The notes under the pieces: generated by a model
What the model saw: the letters and a program-made list of their open reading frames with translations, nothing else
What the model was told of the DNA's origin: nothing
Database searches by the model: none
Assembly (NCBI RefSeq): GCF_026586795.1
Contig: NZ_JAPFGY010000023.1
Coordinates: forward strand, 1 to 56,513
Length of the DNA stretch: 56,513 nt
Source: Erythrobacter sp. WG
GTDB lineage: Bacteria > Pseudomonadota > Alphaproteobacteria > Sphingomonadales > Sphingomonadaceae
Direction: 5' to 3'
Shown: piece after piece, positions 1 through 7,923 of the stretch
Layout: each line of letters begins with the position of its first letter
How positions within the stretch are numbered: the first letter of the stretch is position 1
Translations under genes and position numbers: made by a program

Positions 1-128
1 GGCGCGGGTCGCTGCGCCGCGGACGGCGCGGCGGGCGGCGCCTGGACCGAGGGGGAGCAGGCGGCAAGCGCGAGGGTGGCGGCGGTCAGGGCTGCGGCGG
101 CGGGGGCGCGGGGCGGAGCGGCTTTCAT
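1..128 (-). CDS. N-terminus of a lipoprotein, cut by window edge
   Basis: Reading the minus strand from the ATG at 128 gives 42 codons without a stop before the window ends. The start has Lys2, then an Ala/Leu-rich stretch (LTAATLALAAC) ending in a lipobox with Cys24, followed by an Ala/Pro-rich segment. This is a typical signal peptide II and linker of an outer-membrane or periplasmic lipoprotein. The gene is divergent from tlyA, with 49 bp between the starts, so the two promoters must share that gap. The functional domain lies outside the window, so no family can be named. Confidence 0.6.
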   Translation of the reverse strand, partial: MKAAPPRAPAAAALTAATLALAACSPSVQAPPAAPSAAQRPA

Positions 129-177
129 GGGCGCACATTGCGCGCTAGGGCCCATGCCTGTCCACCCCGGAACGCCC

Positions 178-942
178 ATGCCCGATCACACCCCTCGCGC
201 CCCCAAGGCCAAGAAGCGCCGCGTCGACCAGCTGCTCACCGAGCGCGGCCTCGCCGAAAGCCGCGCGCGGGCGCAGGCGCTGGTGATGGCGGGCCTCGTC
301 TTCGCCGGGGACACCAAGATCGACAAGCCCGGCCAGCAGATCGCCGAGGATGCCGCGATCGAGGTGCGCGGGCGCGATCATCCCTGGGTGAGCCGGGGCG
401 GGATCAAGCTCGCCCATGCCATCGACCATTTCGGCCTCGACCCGGCGGGCGCGGTGGCGATGGATATCGGCTCCTCCACCGGCGGCTTCACCGATGTGCT
501 GCTGACGAGGGGCGCCGCGCACGTCTTCGCGGTCGACAGCGGCACCAACCAGCTCGCCTGGAAGCTGCGCGAGGACCCGCGCGTGACGGTTCTGGAACAG
601 CTTTCCGCGCGGCTGCTGACCCGCGAGCACATCACGCAAGCCTGCAATTGGGTGGTGTGCGATGCGAGCTTCATCGGCCTGGCCAAGGTGCTCGAGGTGC
701 CGCTTGCGCTGGCGGCGGAGCGGTGCCGGCTGGTCGCGCTCATCAAGCCGCAGTTCGAGGTGGGTCGCGAGGAGGTCGGCAAGGGCGGGGTGGTGCGCGA
801 TTCCCGCCTGCACGCGCGGGTCTGCGACGAGGTGCGCGGCTGGCTCGAAACGGCGGGCTGGGAGGTCGACGGGATCACGACCAGCCCGATCACCGGGCCG
901 CAGGGCAATGTCGAGTTTCTGATCTCGGCCCGGCGTGGCTGA
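178..942 (+). CDS. tlyA: TlyA family rRNA 2'-O-methyltransferase
   Basis: The 254-residue protein has the two-domain TlyA layout. An S4 RNA-binding domain spans about 14-63 (RVDQLLTERGLAESRARAQ). A FtsJ/RrmJ-like methyltransferase follows with the SAM loop DIGSSTGGFTD at about 96-106 and the likely catalytic set Lys77, Asp162, Lys190 and a Glu near 247 (NVEFLI). Family members methylate 2'-hydroxyls of cytidines in 16S and/or 23S rRNA; which site is used here cannot be read from sequence. The ATG at 178 is preferred because the reading frame upstream overlaps the signal peptide of the divergent lipoprotein. An alternative ATG is at 154. Confidence 0.9.
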   Translation: MPDHTPRAPKAKKRRVDQLLTERGLAESRARAQALVMAGLVFAGDTKIDKPGQQIAEDAAIEVRGRDHPWVSRGGIKLAHAIDHFGLDPAGAVAMDIGSSTGGFTDVLLTRGAAHVFAVDSGTNQLAWKLREDPRVTVLEQLSARLLTREHITQACNWVVCDASFIGLAKVLEVPLALAAERCRLVALIKPQFEVGREEVGKGGVVRDSRLHARVCDEVRGWLETAGWEVDGITTSPITGPQGNVEFLISARRG

Positions 943-946
943 GGGC

Positions 947-983
947 AAAGAAAAACCGGCGGCCACCCGAAGGTCGCCGCCGG
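947..983 (-). terminator. Intrinsic terminator of the small lipoprotein gene
   Basis: CCGGCGGC at 956-963 pairs with GCCGCCGG at 976-983. The stem extends inward as ACC/GGT around a CGAA loop with one mismatch. On the minus strand the stem is followed by a T-rich run (complement of 947-955). It sits between the convergent ends of tlyA and the lipoprotein gene and could also stop tlyA transcripts less efficiently. Confidence 0.8.
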
Positions 984-1034
984 TATTCTGATACCTGGCG
1001 TCCCGCAATTGCGGGAACCGGCAAGCCGAAAGGC

Positions 1035-1256
1035 TTACTGGGCAGCCGGGGTTTCGGTCGCAGCCGGGGTTTCGGCGGCCATCGCGTCGGCAGCCGGGGT
1101 TTCGACGGCCATGGCGTCGGCGGCCGGGGTTTCGACAGCCATCGGCTCTTCAGCGGTCATGGTGTCGGCGGCGGTGTTGGCGTCTTCGGCCGGCTTCGAG
1201 CAGGCGGCGGTGGCGAGAGCGAGGCCGGCGACGGCGACGAGAGCGATCTTCTTCAT
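1035..1256 (-). CDS. Small Ala/Pro/Thr-rich lipoprotein with tandem repeats
   Basis: The 73-residue protein begins MKKIALVAVAGLALATAAC, a textbook lipoprotein signal with the lipid-accepting Cys at 19. The mature part is almost entirely low-complexity and acidic. A ten-residue unit ETPAADAMAV occurs about three times in tandem toward the C-terminus, matching 30-bp DNA repeats around 1048-1140. An AAGGGA ribosome-binding site precedes the ATG. It is followed by a strong terminator, so it is probably a monocistronic, well-expressed envelope peptide. No enzymatic family is recognised; a surface, spacer or structural role is inference. Confidence 0.75.
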   Translation of the reverse strand: MKKIALVAVAGLALATAACSKPAEDANTAADTMTAEEPMAVETPAADAMAVETPAADAMAAETPAATETPAAQ

Positions 1257-1558
1257 GGCTTAGGTTCCCTTTGACCCTCGCGGGCCGATGATGAGCACAC
1301 AGCGCGTTCTTCGATCTTCCTGCCGGCAACGCGCTTCGAATCACGGCAGGAATGTGGCAGCCTCTAGCAGACGGATTCGCCGCCTCACAGAGGAAATGTG
1401 ACGACCTGCCCCATTTTTACCACATTTTTGCCGCGATCGCCGCAAACCGGGCGAAGTGCGGGATGGAACGCGCGCCGGAATGGGGCAGGGGCCGCTGGCC
1501 GGTTGGCGCGGCGTCGCGGCTCTGATATCGCGGGTGTTCCTCGTCTGGCGGAGACCCG
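1257..1558. other. Divergent intergenic region
   Basis: No gene is seen in this 302-bp gap between two divergent genes. It holds a 7-bp inverted repeat (CCTGCCG 1319-1325 with CGGCAGG 1344-1350) and a near-palindrome around GCGATCGC at 1427-1446 with TTTGC/GCAAA ends. Either could be a protein-binding site. No convincing sigma-70 promoter was found by eye. Confidence 0.4.
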
Positions 1559-2107
1559 ATGAACACCCTTGCATCCCCTGCCCAATTGCGGGCGAGCTTC
1601 CTGCGCTGGGCGCTGTTCATGGTGCCGACGATCCTGCTCGTGGGCTTTGCCGCAGGGCAATTGGGCGGGCCGGACACGCCGTGGTTCGCCGCGCTGGCCA
1701 AGCCCGCGATCTACCCGCCGCCGATGCTGTTCGGGATCGTGTGGAGCGTCCTGTTCGTGCTGATCGGCCTGTCGCTAGCGACGGTGGCGAGCGCCTGGGG
1801 CGCGCCGGGGCGCGGGCTCGCGCTGATCGCCTTTGCGGTCCACTTCATCGTCACGCAGAGCTGGACCCTGGTGTTCTTCGGGTTGCAGGACATGTTCTCA
1901 GGGCTGCTGGTGCTCGGCTTCGGCATCGCCTCGCTGCTGGTGGTGCTGGCGTTCTTCTTCCGCGTCCGGCGCGCGGCGGCGCTGCTGCTGCTGCCCTATT
2001 TCGCCTGGCTGTGCTTTGCGGGGCTGCTGAACTACCGGTTCATCGCCGAAAACCCCGACGGCGGCCCGCGCGGCGCGAGCGGCGCCGAGACGCGCATCGA
2101 GCTTTAG
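1559..2107 (+). CDS. TspO/MBR family membrane protein
   Basis: The 182-residue protein has five hydrophobic segments (about 14-34, 53-74, 84-105, 112-134, 141-158) and the family signature: PWF..LAKP...PPP near 39-55, a WSVLF motif at the second helix, and PYFAWLCFAGLLNYRF near the end. TspO/MBR proteins bind porphyrins and related tetrapyrroles and affect photopigment and stress responses in alphaproteobacteria. Good GGAG spacing supports the ATG at 1559. The C-terminal tail after Tyr/Phe is Gly/Ala-rich and not conserved. The function here is inferred from the family only. Confidence 0.8.
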   Translation: MNTLASPAQLRASFLRWALFMVPTILLVGFAAGQLGGPDTPWFAALAKPAIYPPPMLFGIVWSVLFVLIGLSLATVASAWGAPGRGLALIAFAVHFIVTQSWTLVFFGLQDMFSGLLVLGFGIASLLVVLAFFFRVRRAAALLLLPYFAWLCFAGLLNYRFIAENPDGGPRGASGAETRIEL

Positions 2108-2180
2108 GGCAGCCGAGCACGATTGTGGCTCAGGCCCCGCGGCGCGGCCGTGTGGCATTACACGGATGGCGCAGCATGTC

Positions 2181-2263
2181 CGCAAGGCCGAACGGCCGCC
2201 CGCAGCGACGCGCCCGCAGGGCGTGTGAGCGAGGATTGATGCTTGCCCTTCCGGGCAAGCATC
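2181..2263 (+). repeat. Structured upstream repeat, copy 1 (before ubiK)
   Basis: A 26-nt block (2187-2212, starting GCCGAACGGCCGCC) is identical to the minus-strand block at 6812-6837. It is followed by a small hairpin (CGCCC/GGGCG), a TGAGCGAGGATT box at 2226-2237, and an 11-bp hairpin (GATGCTTGCCC 2238-2248 with GGGCAAGCATC 2253-2263). It ends 14 nt before the ubiK start and has the same orientation as the gene. The second copy lies equally close upstream of the mannosyltransferase gene. Confidence 0.7.
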
Positions 2264-2277
2264 TCCAAATAACCCGC

Positions 2278-2526
2278 ATGCAAAGCCAGAACCCGATCAT
2301 CGCCGACCTCGTCAAGCTTGCCAACAGCGCCGCCGGAACCATGGCGGGCATGACCCGCGAGGCGCGCGAAAGCGCGCGCGAACGGATGCGCGAGGCCTTC
2401 GGCGGCATCGACTTCGTCAGCCGCGAGGAGTTCGAGACGGTCAAGGCCATGGCGCAGAAGGCGCGCGAACAGGCAGATGCCCTCGAAGCGCGCCTCGCCG
2501 CGCTGGAAGCCAAGTCCGGCCAGTAA
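2278..2526 (+). CDS. ubiK: UbiK/BMFP-type ubiquinone biosynthesis accessory factor
   Basis: The 82-residue protein matches the short UbiK (YqiC) family. It has an N-terminal helix with NPIIADLVKLANSAAG, a central FDFVSREEFE-like motif (here IDFVSREEFETVKAMA, about 45-60) and a C-terminal coiled coil rich in Glu, Ala and Leu ending LEARLAALEAK. Members bind the UbiJ/lipid scaffold and aid aerobic ubiquinone synthesis. The ATG at 2278 is chosen by homology; an in-frame ATG at 2239 lies inside the upstream hairpin. recO follows 18 bp later, so the two may be cotranscribed. Confidence 0.75.
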   Translation: MQSQNPIIADLVKLANSAAGTMAGMTREARESARERMREAFGGIDFVSREEFETVKAMAQKAREQADALEARLAALEAKSGQ

Positions 2527-2544
2527 GCCGCTGCGGCGCGGGCC

Positions 2545-3147
2545 ATGACCTCGCGCGCCTCCGCGATCATCCTTGCCCAGCGCCCGCAGGGCGAGACCGG
2601 GGCGATGGTGCGGCTGCTCACCCCCGACCAGGGCCTCGTCGCCGCCTATGTCGCCGGCGGGCGGGGCCGACAGATGCGCGCGGCGATGGTGCCGGGGAAC
2701 CGCGTGGCGGCGGAGTTCACGATCCGGCCCGGCAGTCAGCTGCCCTTCGCCCGGCTGGAGCTCGAACGTTCGCTCGGCGCGCTCATCACCGAGCCCCTGC
2801 CGGCGGCCGCGATCCAGTGGGCCTGCGCGCTCGCCGCCGCCGCCCTGCCCGAGCGCCAGCCTTACCCTGCGCTCCACGCAGCGCTCGGCGGGCTGCTCGA
2901 TGCAATCGCGCTCGCCCCCTCGGCGCGCGGCTGGGTGAGCGGGCTTGCCGCCTACGAGACATTGCTGCTGTCGCAGCTCGGATATGGCGGCGGCGCACCC
3001 CCGCCGCCCGCGCCCGACTGGGCCGGGCAGATGGCGCAGCTCGAGACCCTCGGCCGGCGCATCGCGCACTACCTGCTTGCAGGCCCCAAGAGCGATGTTA
3101 TGGGCGCCCGGACGCTGCTGACCGAGCGGCTCCAGCGCATGGAATGA
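2545..3147 (+). CDS. recO: DNA repair protein RecO
   Basis: The 200-residue protein begins with the RecO OB-fold ([27 protein letters not shown]), a block typical of the family, followed by a helical domain. RecO loads RecA on SSB-coated DNA with RecR in the RecFOR pathway. The protein is shorter than the about 240-residue E. coli enzyme and lacks the four-cysteine zinc motif seen in some bacteria. It lies between ubiK and leuB on the same strand with short gaps, suggesting one transcript. Confidence 0.9.
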   Translation: MTSRASAIILAQRPQGETGAMVRLLTPDQGLVAAYVAGGRGRQMRAAMVPGNRVAAEFTIRPGSQLPFARLELERSLGALITEPLPAAAIQWACALAAAALPERQPYPALHAALGGLLDAIALAPSARGWVSGLAAYETLLLSQLGYGGGAPPPPAPDWAGQMAQLETLGRRIAHYLLAGPKSDVMGARTLLTERLQRME

Positions 3148-3160
3148 GGGCGAGACACCC

Positions 3161-4219
3161 ATGAAGATTGCCATCCTGCCCGGCGACGGCATCGGCCCGG
3201 AGGTCACCGCCGAGGCGGTCGCGGTGCTCGAGAGCCTCGGCCTGCCGGGGCTCGTGCTGTTCGAGGGCGACGTGGGCGGCATCGCCTATCGCCGCCACGG
3301 CGTGCCCCTGCCGGACGAAACGCTGGCGATGGCGCGCGAGGCCGATGCGATCCTGTTCGGCGCGGTGGGCGATCCTGCCTGCGACGCGCTGGAGCGGCAC
3401 CTCAGGCCCGAGCAGGCGATCCTCGGCCTGCGCAAGCACCTCGGCCTCTTCGCCAACCTGCGCCCGGCGCGGGTGTTTGCCGGGCTCGAGCATCTCTCGC
3501 CGCTGCGCGCGGACATCGCCCGCAGCCTCGACCTCGTGATCGTGCGCGAGCTGACCGGGGACGTCTATTTCGGCGCCAAGGGCCAGCGCGTGACCGACGC
3601 GGGCGAGCGTGAGGGGTGGGACGCGATGGCCTATGCGGAAGGCGAGGTGCGCCGCATCGCCCACGTCGCCTTCCGCGCCGCCGAGGCGTCCGGGCTCCCG
3701 CTCACCAGCGTCGACAAGGCCAACGTGCTCGAGACCAGCCAGCTGTGGCGCGACGTGGTGATCGAGACCGCCGCCGAGTATCCGCAGGTCGTGCTCGACC
3801 ATATGTATGTCGACAATGCCGCGATGCAGCTGGTCAGCCATCCGGATCGGTTCGGCGTGGTCCTGACCGGCAACCTGTTTGGTGATATCCTGTCGGATCT
3901 GGCAAGCGCGGCAGTGGGCTCCATCGGCCTGCTCCCCTCGGCCTCGCTGGGTGAGCGGCGGACCGACCACGGCACCTTCGGCCTTTATGAACCCATCCAC
4001 GGCTCCGCGCCCGATATCGCGGGGCAGGGCAAGGCCAACCCGATGGCGACGATTCTCTCGGCGGCTATGATGCTGCGCCACTCCTTCGGCCGCGAGGACG
4101 AGGCCGCGCGGATCGAGGCGGCGGTCGCCCGCACGCTCGCCGACGGCATCCTCGGCGGCGATCTGGGCGGAAGCCACGGCACGGCGGCGATCGGCGCAGG
4201 CGTGCGGGAACGGCTCTAG
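3161..4219 (+). CDS. leuB: 3-isopropylmalate dehydrogenase
   Basis: The 352-residue protein is a full-length beta-decarboxylating dehydrogenase. It opens with the family start [14 protein letters not shown]. It carries the substrate-binding [10 protein letters not shown] block (about 129-138), the metal-binding segment [15 protein letters not shown], and the NAD-binding [17 protein letters not shown] block near 274-290. It oxidises and decarboxylates 3-isopropylmalate to 2-ketoisocaproate in leucine synthesis. The Glu/Leu-type substrate loop favours LeuB over isocitrate or tartrate dehydrogenase. leuC and leuD are not in the window. It starts 13 bp after recO. Confidence 0.93.
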   Translation: MKIAILPGDGIGPEVTAEAVAVLESLGLPGLVLFEGDVGGIAYRRHGVPLPDETLAMAREADAILFGAVGDPACDALERHLRPEQAILGLRKHLGLFANLRPARVFAGLEHLSPLRADIARSLDLVIVRELTGDVYFGAKGQRVTDAGEREGWDAMAYAEGEVRRIAHVAFRAAEASGLPLTSVDKANVLETSQLWRDVVIETAAEYPQVVLDHMYVDNAAMQLVSHPDRFGVVLTGNLFGDILSDLASAAVGSIGLLPSASLGERRTDHGTFGLYEPIHGSAPDIAGQGKANPMATILSAAMMLRHSFGREDEAARIEAAVARTLADGILGGDLGGSHGTAAIGAGVRERL

Positions 4220-4226
4220 GCGCGCC

Positions 4227-5321
4227 ATGCCCCTCGATCTGGCGATCATCCTCCCGACGCTCAACGAGCGCGACAACCTCGCCCCGCTGGTCGAGCGGAT
4301 CGACCGCGCGATCGGCGATGCGGCGGCGTGGGAGGTCATCATCGTCGACGACGACAGCCGCGACGGCACGGCCGACGAGGCGCGCGCGCTGGCGCTCACC
4401 GATGCCCGCGTGCGGGTGATCCAGCGGATCGGGCGGCGAGGCCTTGCGAGCGCGGCGATCGAGGGCTTCTGCGCCACCGCCGCGCCCTATGTGGCGGTAA
4501 TGGACGCCGACCATCAGCACGATCCGGCGCTCCTGCCGGGGATGCTGGCGGCGCTGAAAGAGGGCGAGGCCGAGATCTGCGTCGCCAGCCGCTTCGCCGA
4601 AGGGGCGAGCACCGCGCAATGGGCTGCGCCCGAACGCGAGAAGCTCTCGACCTACGCCAATGCGCTGGCGCGCCGGATCACGGGCGTCGAGCTCACCGAT
4701 CCGATGAGCGGCTATTTCATGCTCCCCGCCGCCACCGCGCGCGCGCTGGTGCCGCGCCTGTCGGGGATCGGCTTCAAGATCCTGCTCGACCTGCTGGCCA
4801 CCGCCGATGCGCCGATGCGGGTCAAGGAATTCCCCCTCGATTTCGCCGCCCGCCGCGAAGGAGAAAGCAAGCTGGACCGCGCCATCCTGTTCGATTTCCT
4901 CGCCGGGCTTTACGACAAGACGCTGGGCAAGGTGATCCCGACCCGCTTCGCCCTGTTCGGCACCGTCGGCGCGCTCGGCGTGGTGGTGCACTTCGCGGTG
5001 CTCTCGGCCCTGCTGTTCGCCTTCGGGGAACGCTTCTCCATCGCCCAGACGGGGGCGGTGCTGGTGGCGATGAGCTTCAACTTCTGGCTCAACAACTGGC
5101 TGACCTACCGCGACAAGCGCCTCACCGGCGCGCTGGCGCTGCTGCGCGGCTGGCTGGGCTTCATCGCAACCTGTGCGGTCGGGGCCTTCGCCAATGTGGC
5201 GATTGCCACCTTCCTCGAAGGGCAGGGCATCCACTGGGCGCTGGCGGCGCTCGCGGGGATCGTGGTGGGATCGGTGTGGAACTACGCTCTGTCGAGCCGC
5301 TTCGTGTGGGGGCGGTTTTGA
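4227..5321 (+). CDS. GT2 glycosyltransferase fused to GtrA membrane domain
   Basis: The 364-residue protein joins two modules. Residues about 1-225 form a GT-A glycosyltransferase of the dolichyl-phosphate-mannose synthase type, with ILPTLNERDNL at the start, VIIVDDDSRDGT, and the metal/sugar-nucleotide motif MDADHQHDP near 92-100. Residues about 235-364 form a GtrA domain with four membrane helices, including FNFWLNNWLTYRDKR. Such fusions transfer a sugar, often mannose, from a nucleotide sugar to a polyprenyl phosphate and help present it across the membrane. It starts 7 bp after leuB and faces a PMT-type transferase that could use the product. Confidence 0.85.
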   Translation: MPLDLAIILPTLNERDNLAPLVERIDRAIGDAAAWEVIIVDDDSRDGTADEARALALTDARVRVIQRIGRRGLASAAIEGFCATAAPYVAVMDADHQHDPALLPGMLAALKEGEAEICVASRFAEGASTAQWAAPEREKLSTYANALARRITGVELTDPMSGYFMLPAATARALVPRLSGIGFKILLDLLATADAPMRVKEFPLDFAARREGESKLDRAILFDFLAGLYDKTLGKVIPTRFALFGTVGALGVVVHFAVLSALLFAFGERFSIAQTGAVLVAMSFNFWLNNWLTYRDKRLTGALALLRGWLGFIATCAVGAFANVAIATFLEGQGIHWALAALAGIVVGSVWNYALSSRFVWGRF

Positions 5322-5329
5322 GGACACTT

Positions 5330-5359
5330 CGTCATTGCGAGCGAAGCGAAGCAATGACG
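5330..5359. repeat. Palindromic interspersed repeat, type A
   Basis: CGTCATTGC (5330-5338) and GCAATGACG (5351-5359) are perfect inverted arms around GAGCGAAGCGAA. The same arms flank 42627-42729. It lies between two convergent genes. The type resembles REP-like repeats common in sphingomonads. Confidence 0.75.
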
Positions 5360-5373
5360 AGGGGGATGATGCT

Positions 5374-6711
5374 CTACCGCCACCCGTCGAGCCACATCCA
5401 GGTCTCGTAGCTCTGCGCGCCCTTCAGCGGGTAGGCGGAGAGGATCGGGTAGAACCATGCGAACACCGCCGCCGACGCGAGCGGGATTATCCAGCCGAGC
5501 CAGCGCGTGCGCGGCCCGGCGCGGGCGAGATCGCTGCACGCCAGCGCCAGCGCCGCAAGGAGGAAGATGCTGGGCGTGAAGTAGTGGTAGTAGAACTGCG
5601 TCGGCTTGGGCGCGACCACCCACAGGCCGAGCGCCGCCGCGTAGCCGAGCGCCGCTGCGAGCCGGGCCCGGTCCCGCACCCATGCCCCGCGCACCAGGCA
5701 CCACAATGCCGCCGGCAACCCGATCAGCATGGTCAGCGGGTTGCCGATCAGCAGCACCCCGCGCTGGGCCCCGTCGACAGGCTCGTAGAGATACCAGATT
5801 CCGCGCGTGTTCAGCACCCAGTCGGGCCAGGTGCTCATGTAGCGGTGCGGGGTCTTGAGACCGCTCTGGAGCCGGAGCATCTCGCCGTGGAGCCCGACGA
5901 GGCCCTCTTCGGCCAGCGGTGAGGGGTGGAGCGGCGCGGCCAGCCAGTAGCCGGGGATGAAGGTGGCGGCATAGACGGCGAGCGGCACGATCCCCAGCCA
6001 CACGAAAGCCTCCACCAGCGTGATCCCCGGCACCGGCGCGCCGCGGCGGCTGAGCAGGAGGCGCCGCCTTCCGGCCAGCGCGCGGGCGATGAAGAAGGTG
6101 ATCCCCGGCAGCACCGCGAGCGGGATCGCGTTCCACTTCGCGCCCATTGCCACGCCCAGCGCCGCTCCCGTCAGCGCCAGCCGGCGGCGGCCCTGTTCGG
6201 GCTGCGCGACGGCGGCGGCGAACTGCCAGGCGGCGACCATCAGGGCGGCAACCATCACCATGTCGAGCATCGCGATGCGCGCGTGGACGAACAGCGGGAA
6301 GCCCGTTGCCAGCAGCACGGCGAAGGCCAAGGTGGCGAAGCGTTCGTGGCTCGCGTGCCACATCGCGCGGGCTGCGGCGAAGAAGGCGATCACGCCGGAC
6401 AGCCAGGGCACGATCCGCCAGCCGAGCGGATTGTCGCCGAGGGCCAGCATGGCAAGCGCGATCAGCTCCTTGGCGAGCGGCGGGTGCTCGCGGTTGCGGA
6501 ACATTCCCGCGCCTGTCTCGAAGAGCTTCACCCACTCGCGCGCGGCCGGGATGTAGTGGACCTCGTCGAAATAGAGGGTCGAGGGGGTGGCGAGCCGCCA
6601 TCCGGCGAGCGCCGCGAACAGCCCGGTGAGCGCGAGGGTCCAGCCCAGCGGATCGCGCAAGGCGCGGGGCGGGACGGCGGCGGGAAGGGGGGACGCGTGC
6701 GCCTCGGCCAT
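5374..6711 (-). CDS. PMT-type (GT39) lipid-linked sugar transferase
   Basis: The 445-residue integral membrane protein has about ten hydrophobic helices. It carries the GT39/PMT_2 signature: an acidic pair in the first external loop (YFDEVHYIPAARE, about 43-55) and a second loop FRNREHPPLAKELIALAM. Family members transfer mannose from a polyprenyl-phosphate donor to protein Ser/Thr or other acceptors. The ATG at 6711 (MAEAHASPL) is preferred; upstream frame continues through a repeat. The gene is convergent with the GT2-GtrA gene, which could supply the donor. The acceptor is unknown. Confidence 0.8.
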   Translation of the reverse strand: MAEAHASPLPAAVPPRALRDPLGWTLALTGLFAALAGWRLATPSTLYFDEVHYIPAAREWVKLFETGAGMFRNREHPPLAKELIALAMLALGDNPLGWRIVPWLSGVIAFFAAARAMWHASHERFATLAFAVLLATGFPLFVHARIAMLDMVMVAALMVAAWQFAAAVAQPEQGRRRLALTGAALGVAMGAKWNAIPLAVLPGITFFIARALAGRRRLLLSRRGAPVPGITLVEAFVWLGIVPLAVYAATFIPGYWLAAPLHPSPLAEEGLVGLHGEMLRLQSGLKTPHRYMSTWPDWVLNTRGIWYLYEPVDGAQRGVLLIGNPLTMLIGLPAALWCLVRGAWVRDRARLAAALGYAAALGLWVVAPKPTQFYYHYFTPSIFLLAALALACSDLARAGPRTRWLGWIIPLASAAVFAWFYPILSAYPLKGAQSYETWMWLDGWR

Positions 6712-6743
6712 GGCGGGGCCGCGCTTAGGCAGCCCCGCCATCG

Positions 6744-6842
6744 AGGGCAAGCATCTGTTTGTTCCGCACGCCATCCGGCGTGCGAAATCCTTGCTCATGC
6801 GACCTGAAGGTCGCGTCGCTGCGGGCGGCCGTTCGGCTTGGC
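6744..6842 (-). repeat. Structured upstream repeat, copy 2 (before PMT gene)
   Basis: Read on the minus strand, this element has the same 26-nt block as 2187-2212 (here 6812-6837). It continues with a hairpin of different sequence but same position (GCGACC/GGTCGC), the box TGAGCAAGGATT (6786-6797), an 8-bp hairpin CGCACGCC/GGCGTGCG (6765-6784), and GATGCTTGCCCT (6744-6755). It ends 32 nt before the PMT start codon and has the gene's orientation. Confidence 0.7.
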
Positions 6843-6862
6843 GGCGCCTTGGGCGCCGAGTT

Positions 6863-7273
6863 TCATGCCCGTTGCGGCGCGCCTTGCGCCTGTTCGAGCC
6901 AGAACAGCCGTGCGACCATGGCGAGCAGGCCGATGCTGGCGGTGGCAAGGACGAACAGCGTCCAGGGCAGGGCGTTCATCCCCGCCGCCCGGGCCCGCGG
7001 CAGGACGAAGAAGAAGGCAACGCCGAGCGAGAACAGCAGGTCCCACCACACCTGCACGCCCCACAGGTTGGTGGTGTGGTTGACGATCACCGGCCAGACG
7101 CCTTCGGTGGCGATGGTCACCGCGGTGAAGGCGGCAAAGCCGGCGGACAGCGCGCCGGCGACCAGCGCGCTGCCGGCTGCCAAGGGCCGCAGCAGGATCG
7201 ACAGGATCGCGGCGACGCCGAACACGAGGCCGCCGGCGGCAAGGGCGATGAACGGGGCGGAAGGATCGGGCAT
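6863..7273 (-). CDS. Small uncharacterised membrane protein
   Basis: The 136-residue protein has four predicted membrane helices (about 8-28, 36-58, 75-95, 104-125) separated by short loops. One loop carries an ATEGVWPVIVNHTTNLWG segment and another ends in a short cytoplasmic tail. I do not recognise a family with confidence. The ATG at 7273 sits next to a divergent TetR regulator, and an inverted repeat lies between them. This suggests the regulator controls this gene; the ligand is unknown. Confidence 0.7.
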   Translation of the reverse strand: MPDPSAPFIALAAGGLVFGVAAILSILLRPLAAGSALVAGALSAGFAAFTAVTIATEGVWPVIVNHTTNLWGVQVWWDLLFSLGVAFFFVLPRARAAGMNALPWTLFVLATASIGLLAMVARLFWLEQAQGAPQRA

Positions 7274-7295
7274 GGGGGTGTCCTCTCTGAGGTGT

Positions 7296-7344
7296 GTAGC
7301 GAATGCTACGCCGGCTTGTAGCCGCATGGCGCGCCCGCTACAAG
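7296..7344. promoter_or_regulatory. Candidate TetR operator region
   Basis: Two inverted repeats share a core. GTAGC (7296-7300) pairs with GCTAC (7305-7309), and CTTGTAGC (7315-7322) pairs with GCTACAAG (7337-7344). They lie in the 76-bp gap between the divergent membrane-protein and TetR genes, as autoregulated TetR operators usually do. Confidence 0.5.
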
Positions 7345-7349
7345 GCCGC

Positions 7350-7913
7350 ATGGCAAGCGCTGCAAGAAAACCTCCCATGTCCAAGGAGAGCCTGCTGCCG
7401 CTGCTGATGGCCCACGTGCTCGAACATGGCATGGGGCAGGCGAGCCTCAGGCCGCTCGCCAAGGCGGCGGGCACCTCGGACCGGATGCTGATCTATCACT
7501 TCGGCACCAAGGAAGGGCTGCTGAAGGACCTCCTCGGGCACATCGCCGGGACCTATGCGCTGTTGCTTGACGCGGCGATCGCCGGGAGCGCGCCGCCGGC
7601 AACCCGATCGGAGCTGCTCGCCCGGATCCTTGCGCAGTTCGGCGATCCGGCGATGGAGCCGTTCATGCGGCTGTGGTGGGAGATCGTCGGCGGATCGGCG
7701 CGCGGGTCACCCGGCTTTCGCGCGGCGGCGCAGGCGATGGTGGACAAGCTTGTCGTCTGGCTCGAGGCGCAGATGCCCGCTGGCGATCCCGATCCGGCCG
7801 GGGGCGCGCGCTTCCTCCTCGCCGCGATCGAGGGGACCGCGATGCTCGCCGCGGTCGGGCATCTGGAGACCGCGCAGCAGGGCCTGCTTGCGGGCGGGCT
7901 TCTGCCATCCTAG
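7350..7913 (+). CDS. TetR family transcriptional regulator
   Basis: The 187-residue protein has an N-terminal TetR helix-turn-helix (about 16-60): ASLRPLAKAAGTSDRMLIYHFGTKEGLL, including the signature recognition helix YHF.TKE. The rest is an all-helical ligand domain with no recognisable specificity. The ATG at 7350 is chosen because the in-frame ATG at 7326 lies inside the inverted repeat; an ATG at 7377 is also possible. metZ follows 10 bp downstream, so the regulator may be cotranscribed with it, but the divergent membrane gene is the more likely target. Confidence 0.85.
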   Translation: MASAARKPPMSKESLLPLLMAHVLEHGMGQASLRPLAKAAGTSDRMLIYHFGTKEGLLKDLLGHIAGTYALLLDAAIAGSAPPATRSELLARILAQFGDPAMEPFMRLWWEIVGGSARGSPGFRAAAQAMVDKLVVWLEAQMPAGDPDPAGGARFLLAAIEGTAMLAAVGHLETAQQGLLAGGLLPS

Positions 7914-7923
7914 AGGCGGGCCC

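Noticed and set aside
7326..7349. Earlier start for the TetR gene
   Set aside because: The ATG at 7326 lies within the candidate operator and lacks a ribosome-binding site.
7914..7923. SAM riboswitch before metZ
   Set aside because: Only 10 bp separate metZ from the upstream gene, so no riboswitch can fit there.
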